Source: Heliopora coerulea (Eukaryota; Cnidaria; Anthozoa; Scleralcyonacea; Helioporidae). From it: DNA of 64,000 nucleotides. Both the position numbers and the translations under genes were made by a program. The notes beneath the pieces were generated by a model, which was given only the letters and a program-made list of their open reading frames with translations, made no database searches and was not told the origin of the DNA. The DNA lies in contig JASJOG010000055.1 of NCBI GenBank assembly GCA_030142905.1, positions 1,099,501-1,163,500 on the forward strand, in the 5' to 3' direction. Below are positions 10,614 to 20,390 of this stretch, piece after piece. The first letter of the stretch is position 1. Each line of letters begins with the position of its first letter.

Positions 10614-11664
10614 TGATCTCACCATGCTTATTCCTCAACCGTGGTGAGATCAACGTAACTGAACATGCTTTTTTGAGACCGAATCATGCACACTTTGCTA
10701 GAGCACATGGATTATTTAAAACACACAAACAATTCGACTCCCATGTTCACTTTCTCGATCTCAAGATTACCGATGACGGCCTTGATATTTTCAAAAAAAC
10801 AACTCACACAGGCCAGTGCACGCATTTTTCTAGTTTTGAACCTTTCAACCGCAAAACCACTTGGATAAACTCTTTATTCTTTCACATGTTTAAGATCTGC
10901 TCTATTCAAACAGTATTTGATAACCAAATTCGTACATTAAAGTCTTTTATGTCATGGAACGGTTTTCCTCTAATAGTCCGGGATTTTTTGATTCACAAAC
11001 TCAAAAACAAGGTTATATCTAACACTAATTCAATGGAACATATTGCCCACAATGATTCGCCAAAAATTTATTTCAGAATACCATATCTTGGAAAACAAGG
11101 TGAAAATTTAGTTTTCAACGTCATTCGCAAAATCCGTCACAGTTTGAAAATTCCAATTAAACCAATCGTAATTTATCAAATCAAGAAAACGTCATTTTTC
11201 TGTCCCAAAAAGGATAAAATTCCGGAATTGTTTATGAATTTAAATGTCCTGGCTGTGGCCAAATGTACATAGGCAAAACTGAACGTAACCTACAATCTCG
11301 ACTAACACAGCACGCTACCAATTACAATAACTCTAGTGCCATATCTCAATATCTCCTAGACTGTCCAGACGCAAACTTCATCTCTCGCCTTTCATCATTT
11401 CCTGACATTGAATCTGAGAAGGACTTCACTGACTTACTTTGCAATCCTTGTAATCTAATTCCAACTAATACTAAAATCTTATATCGTTGTAATAATAGCA
11501 ATCCTAATCAACTCCTTATCCTAGAATCACTATCGATAAAACGTAATATGCCACAACTCAACAGAGTCTTAAAGCTTGTAAAAAACTGTCATTGTTCTAG
11601 AGCCATTAAACCACCACATTGGCTTACACCATCCTGTAATTGTATACTTCCGCTGTGTCTGTAA
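10613..11664 (+). pseudogene. Penelope-like protein, right copy, RT core deleted
   Basis: Begins LNRGEINVTEHAFLRPNHAH, jumps at KTHKQFDS directly to HVHFLDLKITDDGL (deletion of the RT core near 10,740, at a GACTC microhomology). It continues through FNVIRKIRHSLKIP to IPEL, where a ~14-base deletion shifts the frame. Translation then reads MYIGKTERNLQSRLTQHATN (11,263 on), the catalytic part of a GIY-YIG endonuclease, to 11,664. The intact YIGKT here is the part missing from the left copy. Confidence 0.85.
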
Positions 11665-11855
11665 ATAGCTATACATATAGATCACCGCTTGCTTGTAGTC
11701 TCATTGGTTTGACAATGTCTTTGGAATAAAGACGAAATATCACCGACTCTGTCTGTACACTCTTGTTTTTTAACTTGAATATCAAGAACACAAGATGTCT
11801 ATTTTCGGAATTTGTTTTATTTTGTATTTTCTTAAGTTGTCTGCTTGCCGTGGTT

Positions 11856-11868
11856 ATCAGTTTTTAAA
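11856..11868. repeat. 13-bp target duplication, right copy
   Basis: Second copy of ATCAGTTTTTAAA; see 8,617-8,629. Confidence 0.85.
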
Positions 11869-11906
11869 GATTCATGTTTACTTTCACATCCATAGAATAA
11901 ACTCAT

Positions 11907-12573
11907 TTATTTTATAATAATTTCCAATAAAACATTTCCTATTGATGATGAATTATTTCCTTCTACTTTGAATATTAATTCATTATAAATTCCATTTGAT
12001 AATTTAATTCCTCCCGTTTATTTGGGTGGATAAATTTTACTAAAACTACCTTTTCATGTTTGTTCAGAATCTATTGGAACCTGAATAAGTACATTACTTC
12101 TTTTACCATTTACAAAATTTTTATTTTTATCAATCATATTACAGCTTATGTTTACATATTCCAAGTTGTTATTAATATTTACTACATTGTCGCTTTCTGT
12201 TGAAGTATTTGCTTGTATAACTTTGTTCTCTGAAAATCCTATGATTGGACCAAATGTTTGCAAATTTAATGTTTTATCTGATTTTATTGTACATTTTCCA
12301 GAAAAATCAATTTGTTCCAGTTCAATTGTGCCAACATTTCCTAATTTAGTTTTTAAAATATTAAAGGTATAATATCCATCTTTGAAATTAATTTTTGTAT
12401 TATCATAAGTATAATAATGTATATTTTTATGGAGGTTGTTATAATTCAAAAAAACACTTTAGCAGCTTTGCTGTCATGACAATTAATTAATATAATTGAT
12501 TCATCTAATGGAATTATTTTCATGAATTTTCATCTTTTGAAATAAAAATTTTTAAAGATATTGTAATTTATTT
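11907..12573 (-). pseudogene. Candidate penton/minor capsid protein, Polinton A
   Basis: Homologue of B 51,605-52,242 (~210 residues). Readable pieces are KDGYYTFNILKTKLGNVG, then TFGPIIGFSENKVIQANTST, NINNNLEYVNISCNMID and NFVNGKRSNVLIQVPID, and finally LSNGIYNELIFKVEGN. The alternating polar/hydrophobic strands, size and place between the ~440-residue protein and the fiber suit a single jelly-roll minor capsid (penton) protein, but I could not test the fold. The start codon is lost, a palindrome with a TTT loop (12,463-12,473) sits beside a frameshift, and a stop lies near 12,054. Its TAA directly abuts the fiber ATG. Confidence 0.5.
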
Positions 12574-12575
12574 TA

Positions 12576-14225
12576 TAATATATTTTTGTATTAATATTCC
12601 ACCAATTAATGTTAAAGATAAAATTATAAAATTTTTTATATTTTCTTCATATTCTTCATTTTCTGTATTGTTATTATTATTTTTAAAAACTTTTATTGAT
12701 GTGCTCTTTGATTTTTTATTTATAAAATACATTTTGAAATTAATATTCCTCCAATTAATGACAAAGATAAAATTATAAAACTTTCTGTATTGTTATTATT
12801 TGTATTTTCTTTTCTATTTATCAAATCTTTGATTTGTCTTTGATTTTTTTCTTTTTGTTTTTCGCTTTATTTTTGTACTAATTTTTCTAATTTTTTCAAT
12901 TCTGTATTGTGTCGTTTCTTCGCAGAAGTGTTCGCTTCACATCATAACAGGAAATTTTATTGTCCTGTAACAATTTAAATTTTTATTAATTCCAAAACCA
13001 TATTTTCTGATGAAACTTTTAGTTTATTGTAACCATCAATTGGATTTTTTAGAATAATTAAACTGCTTGGAATTGACCATAAAGTTGGACTTATAGCAGT
13101 ATTTAAAACTACATTACTTGATGAAATTGCTTGATTCATATTGTTAATTCATGTTGATGTGTCATAATTAACCACCCTATCTTCAACAATTTGTCTAAAA
13201 ACTTTTTGTATTTCTAATGCTGAAGCGCGATTTGAAACAATACTTTGTCTAGTTCTAGCTTGCACTCCAAGGATTGCATAAAGATATGCTTCAATGCTTT
13301 GATTTATTAATTCTGTTCCCTTGATAGTTAATCCATTTGACATTGTAGGTATAAATTTTTTATAATCATTGTATAAATCTCTAATTTGTCCTGGACCATG
13401 TTGATACGTTGTGTGTGGATCTGTTCCAACAACATCTTGTCCCAAATGTTCATTTTTATAATGTAAAATTTCTTTCCATGTCCATTTTGGATAATGATCT
13501 TTTAAAAAATTTGCACTAAATGTATTCAAAATTGAAAAGTTACCAGTTTGAAATTGTCTCCTAATTCTTCTAACTGTAAAATATAAATGAAATTTAATAA
13601 ATGAAGTAATTTGTTTTGGAACATCTGAAATAAATAATAAATGCTGTATTGATATTCCACATGCATATGATGCTATCCAAGCTCCTACAATGTTTTTAAA
13701 ATATGGTTCTTTTAGAGACCATTTTGCATTATCATTTGTAGTAATATTTAATCCAGGTAAACTGCTTTGAAAATAATCTGTATCATTTACATAAATTCTA
13801 AACTGATTAATAGGATAACTTAAAACATAATCTGTCAGAAAGTTATCCCAATAATAAGATATTCTAGTATAATCAACATGTCTTTTTCCTTTTGGTAATT
13901 CTTGCACAGTTCCTCCGATTTTCCAAATTTTTGGAAAGTGATCAACAGGTTTATTTGTTGTTAAATATTTTGTCATATTTGGATCATTTTTAAATGTATC
14001 TGATGTAATATCTGTTGAAAATAATGAATTATTTTTGAAATAAATATATGACCCTTGAAAATTTTCATTTTTATCAAAATCAGCTTCAAAATCAAATTTA
14101 GAAATGTCTGCATAAGGATATTTCTTTTTAAATTGTTTTTTCATCTCCACAACATCTTTAATATTTTTCATAACATAATCATATTTGAATTCATTGTTTA
14201 TTTTAATAAAAATAAATGAAAGCAA
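12576..14225 (-). pseudogene. ~440-residue candidate virion protein, Polinton A
   Basis: Homologue of B 50,189-51,597. The 358-codon open part includes KKYPYADISKFDFEADFD, NDPNMTKYLTTNKP, YPINQFRIYVNDTDYF and HGPGQIRDLYNDYKKF. A TGA at 13,149-13,151 replaces the Trp codon of the B copy (TTWINNMNQA region), after which the frame continues to a hydrophobic end (IILSLSLIGGI) that appears twice in tandem (~12,760 and ~12,620). The C-terminal membrane segment and the location among capsid candidates suggest a structural protein. I do not recognise a named family. The apparent start at 14,225 overlaps the integrase start on the other strand. Confidence 0.5.
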
Positions 14226-15351
14226 AGCATGTGAACGAAGTGAATGATAAAGAAGTTGTTATTGAACAAGAATTGAGAGACATTTACTACAACCCAGAAA
14301 CAGGTTATCAATATGTAGAAAGACTTTATCAAAAAGCAAAAGAAAAGGGATTAAACGTTAGTAGAAAAATTGTGCAAGACTGGTCAAAAACACAAGATAC
14401 TTTTACAAGATACAAACCGATTGTTGGAAGGCATAAATTTCAAAGAACATTTGTAAAGGATTTAGCTGATCAAATACAAATGTACTTGGTTGATATGGGA
14501 AAATATAAAAACCAGAACAAAGGATATTACTGGATACTAACAGCTGTTGAAATTTTGAGTAGATTTGCATTCGCCATTCCTGTTTATAGAAAAGATACCA
14601 AAAACATGACAAAAGCTGTGGGAGAGTTGTTGGAACAATTTAAAGAAAGATTTGGGAAATATGCAAATGTTGCTCAATTTGATAAAGGAAAAGAGTTTTA
14701 CAATGTTGGTGTTAAAGAACTCTTGAAAGAACATAGTGTTGAATATTTTTCCACGAACTCTGATAGAAAAGCAGCTATAGTTGAAAGATTTAACAGAACT
14801 CTAAAAACATCCATGTGGAAATATTTTTAATGGTAAGGGAACTTACAAGTGGGTTGACATTTTGAGTAAACTTGTAAATAATTATAATCAAACTAAACAC
14901 ATTAGCATATTAATTAGACCTGCTGATGTAAACAAGTCTAACAAAGACCAAGTGTGGATTACACTCTATGGTTATCCATTAGGAGATTTACCTTTACCTA
15001 AGTTCAGAATTGGTGATACAGTAAGAATATCCAAATACAAGAATATTTTTAAAAACGGTGTATGAAGCAAATTTCACAGAAGAGATTTTTAAAATTGTAA
15101 AAGTATTTAGAGGTGATCCAAACATGTATAAAGTGAAAGATTTTGATGGAGAACCAATTATTGGAAAATTTTATGAAGAGGAACTATCTGCTGTGGATAA
15201 AAAATGTGATATTTATAAAGTGGAAAAAATATTAAAAAAGAAAAAAGTCAAAGGGAAAAATATGGTATTAGTAAAGTGGCTAGGTTATGATAAACACAAT
15301 TCTTGGACTGCACAAGAAAAAATATTCAAAACATATAAAATGAATAAATAA
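14216..15351 (+). pseudogene. Polinton integrase with chromodomain, element A
   Basis: Retroviral-type (rve) integrase. Starts at ATG 14,216, preceded by AAATAA, and reads RDIYYNPETGYQYVERLY (N-terminal region). The core has NKGYYWILTAVEILSRFAFA, QFDKGKEFYNVGV and AAIVERFNRTLK, carrying the second Asp and the Glu of the DDE triad. The first Asp appears changed: QMYLVDM here against QMDLVDM in B. A frameshift falls at 14,828 and another near 15,058. The C-terminal part has YKVEKILKKKKVKGKN then LVKWLGYDKHNSWTAQE, a recognisable chromodomain, absent in B. Such tails are known to guide integration to chromatin marks. Not expected to be active. Confidence 0.88.
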
Positions 15352-15582
15352 ATGTCTGAAGGTTTTGATGATATTGAAATGAAAAATAGAAATATGGAAG
15401 AAGAAGAAAGGGAAACAAGTTTTGGCAGAGATGATCATAAAGATCATAATAGAAGTATTAATATAATAAACACAGAAAATCCAAAAAGAAAATTTAATAG
15501 GGTTGACCTTTCAAGAGAAACATCTGTTAATATATCAAAAAGAATGAGAAATGTAAAATCAACAATTACTCAAGATATTTAA
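15352..15582 (+). CDS. Small acidic protein, Polinton A
   Basis: 76 codons starting directly after the integrase stop (TAAATG). It shares GFDDIEMKNRN (A) / EFDDIEMKDKD (B 46,074) at the N terminus and FNRVDLSRET / FNRVETLSK in the middle. Very charged and probably disordered. It ends STITQDI-TAA. The following gene is in the +1 frame and its conserved sequence overlaps this end by 26 bases in both elements, so the two may be made as one protein by frameshifting (see findings). Function unknown. Confidence 0.6.
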   Translation: MSEGFDDIEMKNRNMEEEERETSFGRDDHKDHNRSINIINTENPKRKFNRVDLSRETSVNISKRMRNVKSTITQDI

Positions 15583-16622
15583 TTTTAACATTGAAAAGAA
15601 AAACGGACCAAATAATAGCATATTGTTAGACAACACTGTATTTGTTAGAGACCCAAAAGGAGATGTTTCTATTGTATTCGAAGGTAAAAAGATTAGTAAT
15701 GTCAATCATAACAATGAACCTGAGTTATTTACCAGAAAAAATAAGAAATATGTTGATGAATTTAATGATTATATGAAAAAAGCAAAAAAAGAATATGAAA
15801 AAACTCCAAGAGCAGCAATAGAAGAAAGAATTAGTGAAGGTATTGAAACTACTATGAGTGATTTTTTTAAGACTATCACCGATGATTCTATTTTAGAAAT
15901 TCAAACTAAAATTGATAATATAATTGATGAAAATAACTTAAAAAAATTCATTGATAATGAACAGGATCCAAGATGAACATTATTTGAAAGAAATGAATTA
16001 AGAGAATTCAGAGGTCTAGTATATTTGGAAAATATTGACTCCAATTTATCTGAAAATGAAAAAAAAAAAGAAGTTATATGCGGTAAAATTGATGGATTTG
16101 ATAGAGAGCATCAACATTGGGGAAATAAATATGATTTAGAAACAGCAGAACCCCAAAAAAGTATATATAAAAATTTTTCAGAAATTGCAAAACTTCAAGC
16201 AGATAAAATGAGACTTGAAAATAATGAAAGACCAATTATTAAAGAAGGAATACAGATTTCAAATGAAAATGCTGAAGAAAGTGACCTTGGTAGATTAGAA
16301 AGATTTAAAAAATGGGCAAAAAAAAAATTTATTAGGACTATCAGCAGTAGCTATTTCTGTAGCAGGTATAATTACAACAATTACTGTGAGTACAAGAAAT
16401 GCATTAAAACAAGGCACAAAAGCAGTGGGAAATTTAGGAAAAGCAATTGCAAATATCAGCAAAAAATTTGGAGCAGTCATTTCAGCAGTTTTAAATTTAA
16501 TTTCACAGGTGTTATCATGGGGTGCAAAAGGTATTGCTTTTCTTGCTAAAAATCTATGGATATTAGTTATTGCAATTACTTACTTTTTATATGAAGAATA
16601 TAAGAAAAGAAAAAATAAATAG
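15557..16622 (+). pseudogene. Putative membrane-associated virion protein, Polinton A
   Basis: Open in the +1 frame from 15,557 without an ATG near its beginning. It reads FNIEKKNGPNNSILLDNT and KKYVDEFNDYMKKAKKEY; stop near 15,974; then a charged region (FSEIAKLQADKMRLEN). After a frameshift near 16,325 it ends in a long Ala/Gly/Ser-rich hydrophobic region: GLSAVAISVAGIITTI, ISKKFGAVISAVLNLISQ, NLWILVIAITYFLYEEY, basic tail KKRKNK. Homologue B 46,276-46,978 lacks this membrane region. The build (charged stalk plus C-terminal membrane/amphipathic helices) could suit a membrane-lytic or internal virion protein; this is inference. Confidence 0.5.
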
Positions 16623-16644
16623 AAATTTTTTTATATAATAAAAA

Positions 16645-16686
16645 ATGAATAGAGTAAATGAATTATACCCAGGATATAAAAGATAA
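16645..16686 (+). CDS. 13-residue conserved leader peptide before capsid gene
   Basis: ATG followed by codons for NRVNELYPGYKR and TAA, four bases before the capsid ATG. Element B has the near-identical SRVNKLYPGYKKSK fused in frame upstream of the same capsid gene. Conservation of this short stretch argues that it is translated or is an N-terminal extension of a neighbouring protein. Confidence 0.4.
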   Translation: MNRVNELYPGYKR

Positions 16687-16689
16687 AAA

Positions 16690-17826
16690 ATGAGTGAAAT
16701 TAAAGGAAACAAAACAAGACATGTTGTAACTTTGAATCCAAATAAAGTAAATCCTGAAGAAGAACTTTACATAGATATTCCTAAATTAAACCCAAATTTG
16801 TGTCTGGTAACAGACAGTTTAAAATTGTTGTTCAATTTTAAAAATGCAAATACTAAATCTTGGTTTTTAAATAATTAATCAAAATTGTTAAAGAAAAGAT
16901 TAGTTGTTAAATTTCCTGGAGAAATTGTTTATGATAATTCAGGAGAATGTTTATTAGAAGTTTACAAAGATTTGTGGAAACCTGAGTTTGAATTAAATGA
17001 TATGGTTAAATACGGCATTGCCCGAGAAAACCTCAGAAAATTAATTTCAAAGGATGACTCTGGAGCAACAAGTGGTGATGCTGAAAAAGTTGCTGATAAA
17101 TTAATGTATGATATTTATGGGACAAAACAGTGTTTAAAATTAGAAAAAATACTTTCAGATCATGGACTATATTCTCCTTATGGAATGATTAACAATTTTC
17201 AATATGTTTTAACTTTTCCAAAACCTAGTGAAATTATGGTGGCACAAAGTGGACAAAATGTTGGAGGATATACTTTGGAAAATTTAGAATTGGAGTATGA
17301 AACAATTGAAAATCAAGATTTGGCAATTGATGTTTTATCAAATTACACCTCAGGAAGATCATTGTCATATAATCATGTAACTTTGATGAAAACAGTAGAA
17401 TGGAACAAAGATGCAACATTACATAATGAAACCATAAATATTCCAAGAAAGATTAATACAGCAATTGTGTTGTTATTTAGAAATAAAACTGTTACAGATA
17501 GTGAACGATTTGTTTATCCAAATATAACAGACGTCAAAATGCCAAAAAGAACAGTTTTTGAAGAGGCTTTTAGAATATTTCACGGCGGATATGACGGCGG
17601 TGATTCAGTAATGACTATTGAAAAATTTTATAAAGATTCGTTTGCATTATGTATTGATTTGAGAACATTAGATGATAACTTTGTTTATGGAACCGGTAAA
17701 AAATTAGTAAACACACAGTCTGGATTATTATTAGAAGTTAAAAAAACTGCTATTTCTACAAATGTAATGTGTTATATATTTGTGATAAGTGATGGATTGT
17801 TAAACATTGTAAATAAAGATTTGTAA
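16690..17826 (+). pseudogene. Candidate major capsid protein, Polinton A
   Basis: 378 codons with one in-frame TAA (16,876-16,878, where B has Leu). Conserved stretches with B: ELYIDIPKLNPNLCLV, RLVVKFPGEIVYDNSGE, LISKDDSGATSGDAEKVADK, AQSGQNVGGYTLENLELEYE, KTVEWNKDATLHNETINIP, KKLVNTQSGLLLEVKKTA. It is the longest conserved non-enzymatic protein of the element and lies just before the packaging ATPase, as Polinton and adenovirus-like capsid genes often do; beta-rich composition fits a jelly-roll. I have no structural proof. Compared with B, about 13 residues are missing after YPNITDVK. Confidence 0.55.
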
Positions 17827-17850
17827 TCAATTCAATTTTAAAAAATAAAA

Positions 17851-18452
17851 AATGAATGACAGCGAAGTGAGTGAAAGAACAAGTTTGTAAAAAAAACATT
17901 TAATATGATAATTGTTGGAATGACAGCATGTGGTAAAACAAAATATCTTTTAGATTTTAAAGAAAATAAATATAAGAATTATTTTGATTATATTTTTTTT
18001 AATTTGTCCTACATTCAAATAGAATAAAACTTATGAAAATTGGAAATATGATAAAGATGAAGATTTTATTGCTATTCCTTGTGATCAAGATAATGTTGAA
18101 GATTGGCTAAAATTTATAGTTTACTTTCAAAAGGAAATAAAAGTTTAATCATATTGGATGATTGTGCAAGTGGAAAAAATGTTAAAAATAGAACAAGTGA
18201 GTTGGTTAAATTAGGATTTTCTACAAGACATTATAATCTTTCTGTTGATGTTATCACTCAACAATTGACATCTATTGCAAAAATATTTCAAAATTGGTTA
18301 CATTTTATAACCCAAATAAAAAAGATATGGCAACAATAATTGAAGAATATTTAGACCTACGGTCCACAAGCGGTGTAGGTGACCACAAAGAATTGAAGAA
18401 AAGTTTAGAAATGTTAAAAACAAAAAATATTCAAGATTGGAAATTAATTTAA
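17851..18452 (+). pseudogene. FtsK/HerA-like packaging ATPase, Polinton A
   Basis: ATG at 17,851 gives a short decayed leader. The ATPase core starts near 17,905: MIIVGMTACGKTKYLL contains Walker A (GMTACGKT). Walker B is LIILDDCASGKN (~18,145), followed by TSELVKLGFSTRHYNLS and VITQQL, the sensor-like strand. It ends IQDWKLI-TAA. This is the A32-like genome-packaging ATPase family found in Polintons and large DNA viruses. Frameshifts and stops occur between ~17,990 and 18,110 and near 18,300. A short palindromic insertion (ACCTAC...GTAGGT, 18,355-18,380) lies in the C-terminal part. Homologue B 49,514-50,144. Confidence 0.8.
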
Positions 18453-18476
18453 TTTTTCCATTTGGCTATGAAATAA

Positions 18477-19069
18477 ATGAGTGAAAATAGTGAACATGTA
18501 GAAGTTCCTTTAATATCTTCAACAACTGCAAAGCTGGTGCAAATCGTGAACTGCAAAAAAAAGAAGTAATGAAAAAACATGAAGAATTGATAAGATTGTC
18601 TGAAGATGGTGAAATTAGTCAATCGGTGCAAAATTTGAAAAAAGCAAGTGATAAAGTTATATTAAAAATTCATGCTGAATATGAAGTAAAACAAGCAGAA
18701 AAAGCAAATGCATTTTTAACGGATTTACTAGTTAGTAAATTTGTGGATTTATTATGCGGATTAGATGCAATAGAAAGTAGTGATGAATTGGAAAAAGAAC
18801 TGGTAAATGATAAATTATTAAAAAGAGATTTAAAATCTGTAGTTGAAAAATGAAGTCCATATTTACCATATCTTGGAATATTATCGGGTGGAGTTACAGT
18901 CGGAAACATGTTATTAAAAAACAGAGCACAGCGACAAGTGAGCAAAGTGAACAAGTTCGTTGATCAAAAACCAGCGGAAAAGATGAAAAAGATTAATAAT
19001 AAAATTAATTTTGTAATATATATTTTTATTACATATTTATGGTGGAGTATCTGGGGTTTCATTGATTGA
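18477..19069 (+). pseudogene. Coiled-coil protein with C-terminal hydrophobic segment, Polinton A
   Basis: Starts ATGAGTGA at 18,477, the same start context as at the ATPase/next-gene junction in B. After a frameshift the frame reads LIRLSEDGEISQSVQNLKKA, then GLDAIESSDELEKELVND and, after a TGA at 18,851, PYLPYLGILSGGVTVGNMLL. The homologue in B (44,626-45,075) lies on the opposite strand at the other side of the integrase. A helical, charged body and a Gly-rich hydrophobic C terminus are seen. Function unknown. Its true end is uncertain; the frame stays open to 19,069. Confidence 0.55.
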
Positions 19070-19480
19070 AGGTCTCAGCACCAAAGGTGCACCCACACCT
19101 TGACTTCGTGCTTCGCTTTTTGTGTCTTTTATGGTTAATTTGCTCATAAGTGTATTTATTATTTTATCTTTTTCCTTTGAGTTGCTGTTTGTTGGTTCTT
19201 CATTTTCTAAAGATTTTAACAATTTTAAATGATTATTATTTTCTGTAAACTGAATTTCATGTATATTATTTTTTCCAAACATCATGCCGGCTTCAAAATC
19301 TTTCATTCCAATATCAACATGCGCTCCAATTCTAAAACCACTTCTTTGAATTTTTCTAAAATTTATTGGTGGATACCCATGAAGATTTAAATCTAATTTT
19401 GTATCCTTGTTTGAAGTCTTGTTGTAATTATCACTTTGATTATCTGCTTTGTTGGTTTTTGATTTTGAATTTCCCTTCTT
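19037..19480 (-). CDS. Unrecognised Lys/Asn-rich protein at right end of Polinton A
   Basis: Open frame reading leftwards from ~19,480: GNSKSKTNKADNQSDNYN, then LDLNLHGYPPINFRKIQRSG, FRIGAHVDIGMKDFEAGMMF, and a Ser/Glu-rich tail ending NETPDTPP. No ATG is seen at the beginning; the first in-frame ATG is at 19,306. It converges with the coiled-coil gene, overlapping its end. I see no homologue in B, so it is either specific to this lineage or lost from B. No family recognised. Confidence 0.45.
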   Translation of the reverse strand, partial: KKGNSKSKTNKADNQSDNYNKTSNKDTKLDLNLHGYPPINFRKIQRSGFRIGAHVDIGMKDFEAGMMFGKNNIHEIQFTENNNHLKLLKSLENEEPTNSNSKEKDKIINTLMSKLTIKDTKSEARSQGVGAPLVLRPSINETPDTPP

Positions 19481-19610
19481 TTATTTATTTTTTTTATTCC
19501 TGATTATATGCATGTGTATAAATAATTTTTCCAGAAATTTATCAGTGAAGTTGTTTGCTTAAAATTGTGTCAAAAAAAAGGTAATTACCCACCTGTTGCA
19601 AGCATAATGT

Positions 19611-20119
19611 TGAGGGATTTCCCCTACATTTCATACATTCCAGATATCCCTAACAACCGACCAAACTGAAAAGAGTTTTTATGTTGACATCGAGCTGTTC
19701 AAGTTGCTAGGGAGATTTGGAATGTTTAAAATTTGAAAAATGTCCTGAATTTTTTTATTGGGGGATTTCCCTGACACTTCAAAAAATTATGACCCATTTT
19801 TCAAATGTTGAAATTCTCGGTAACGTTATCAAATTCCTGGAAGTGACCGGAAATGACATAAGCAAACAAAACGCATCGTCATCAGGATAAAAAGGGAATT
19901 CCCCTATGACGCTTTGAAAAATTTTGACCCATTTTGAAAATGTGTTGAAATGGTGCGACTGAAAGTGACGTCATCAAAAATGTTTGAATATTTAATGAGG
20001 TGACGTCATCAGGATAAAAAGGGTATTCCCCTGTGACACTTGGAAAAATTTTGCTAAAATTTCAAAAATTCTAAAATGTGCTGAAATGGTGTGTCGGAAT
20101 CCCCCGTTTACAGACTACT
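19611..20119 (-). repeat. Polinton A right terminal inverted repeat
   Basis: The inner half (19,615-19,866) pairs with bases 1-252. The outer half contains a ~131-bp tandem duplication: CGTCATCAGGATAAAAAGGG occurs at ~19,878 and ~20,005. The probable terminus is ...CAGACTACT at 20,119 (complement AGTAGTCTG), by analogy with AGTAGTTG of element B; the 6 bases after it are CATATG. Confidence 0.75.
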
Positions 20120-20390
20120 CATATGGAAACGATTATTTCATGCTCTCGTGTCCTTACAATTGTTAATCTTTGTAAAATGAAACAAAATTAATTCCAAACA
20201 ATCACAGGAACATATAATTAGATAACGTCACAATACTTCATCTTCTGTTGCTCAAAATTAGTACTTATAAACTATTAACTTTTGCAATTCATGGTGCATT
20301 GCAACATGCATATATGAGATATGTGACATATTTTAAGACATTTCTCCATTATTCCTCAATTGCAGATGTACTCCCAAAGCAGAAAACCAA

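Larger units (their letters stand above)
8630..11855. mobile_element. Penelope-like retroelement, palindromic double copy
   Basis: A 3,226-bp insertion made of two copies of the same Penelope-like element facing opposite ways, bounded by a 13-bp target duplication. The outer ends are inverted repeats (CCGAAAATAGACATCTTGTG at 8,648 and its complement near 11,807). The left copy (minus) keeps the reverse transcriptase; the right copy (plus) has lost the RT core but keeps YIG of the GIY-YIG endonuclease. The copies meet near 10,610-10,640 in a small inverted repeat (ACGTTGATCTCACCA). Penelope elements are known for variable target duplications and inverted or partial double copies, so the structure fits. 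Confidence 0.85.
6985..11906 (-). pseudogene. Fiber-like repeat protein, Polinton A, split by Penelope insertion
   Basis: Starts at ATG 11,906 (MSLFYGCESKHESLKTD), is interrupted by the insertion at 8,630-11,855, and resumes at 8,616. At least four ~45-residue repeats follow, of the form GG-(T/D)-M-x-G-(D/N)-I..GN-KI.T.ADPT...L.RKKYVDD. This repeat style is known from phage and large-virus tail fibers. The C-terminal part (7,624-6,985) includes SLNLNINTQSGKKDYLNVF and a RKMKEKEI end, and looks like a jelly-roll/LamG-type beta sandwich. The B homologue is 52,245-54,093. It is probably a trimeric surface fiber with a C-terminal binding head; this is inference. Several frameshifts and stops. Confidence 0.65.
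1..20119. mobile_element. Polinton/Maverick element A, near complete, left end outside window
   Basis: A ~20-kb self-synthesising DNA transposon of the Polinton/Maverick type. It holds a protein-primed family B DNA polymerase, a retroviral-type integrase with chromodomain, an FtsK/HerA-like ATPase and capsid candidates, flanked by terminal inverted repeats. The inverted pair is visible as bases 1-252 against about 19,615-19,866, in opposite orientation and roughly 90 percent identical by eye. The right repeat continues to about 20,119, where the complement starts AGTAGTCTG, resembling the AGTAGTTG terminus of element B. The left repeat therefore begins about 250 bp before the window. Most genes carry frameshifts or stops, so this copy is dead, although many frames are still readable. 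Confidence 0.88.

Noticed and set aside
18355..18380. Palindrome in ATPase A as a member of the triplet-loop family
   Set aside because: Arms of six with a ~14-base loop; it does not fit the 3-base-loop pattern, so it was left out of that set.
17905..18452. Plain P-loop kinase instead of packaging ATPase
   Set aside because: Walker A and B spacing, the ITQQL strand and position after the capsid candidate match the FtsK/HerA-like viral ATPase seen in Polintons.
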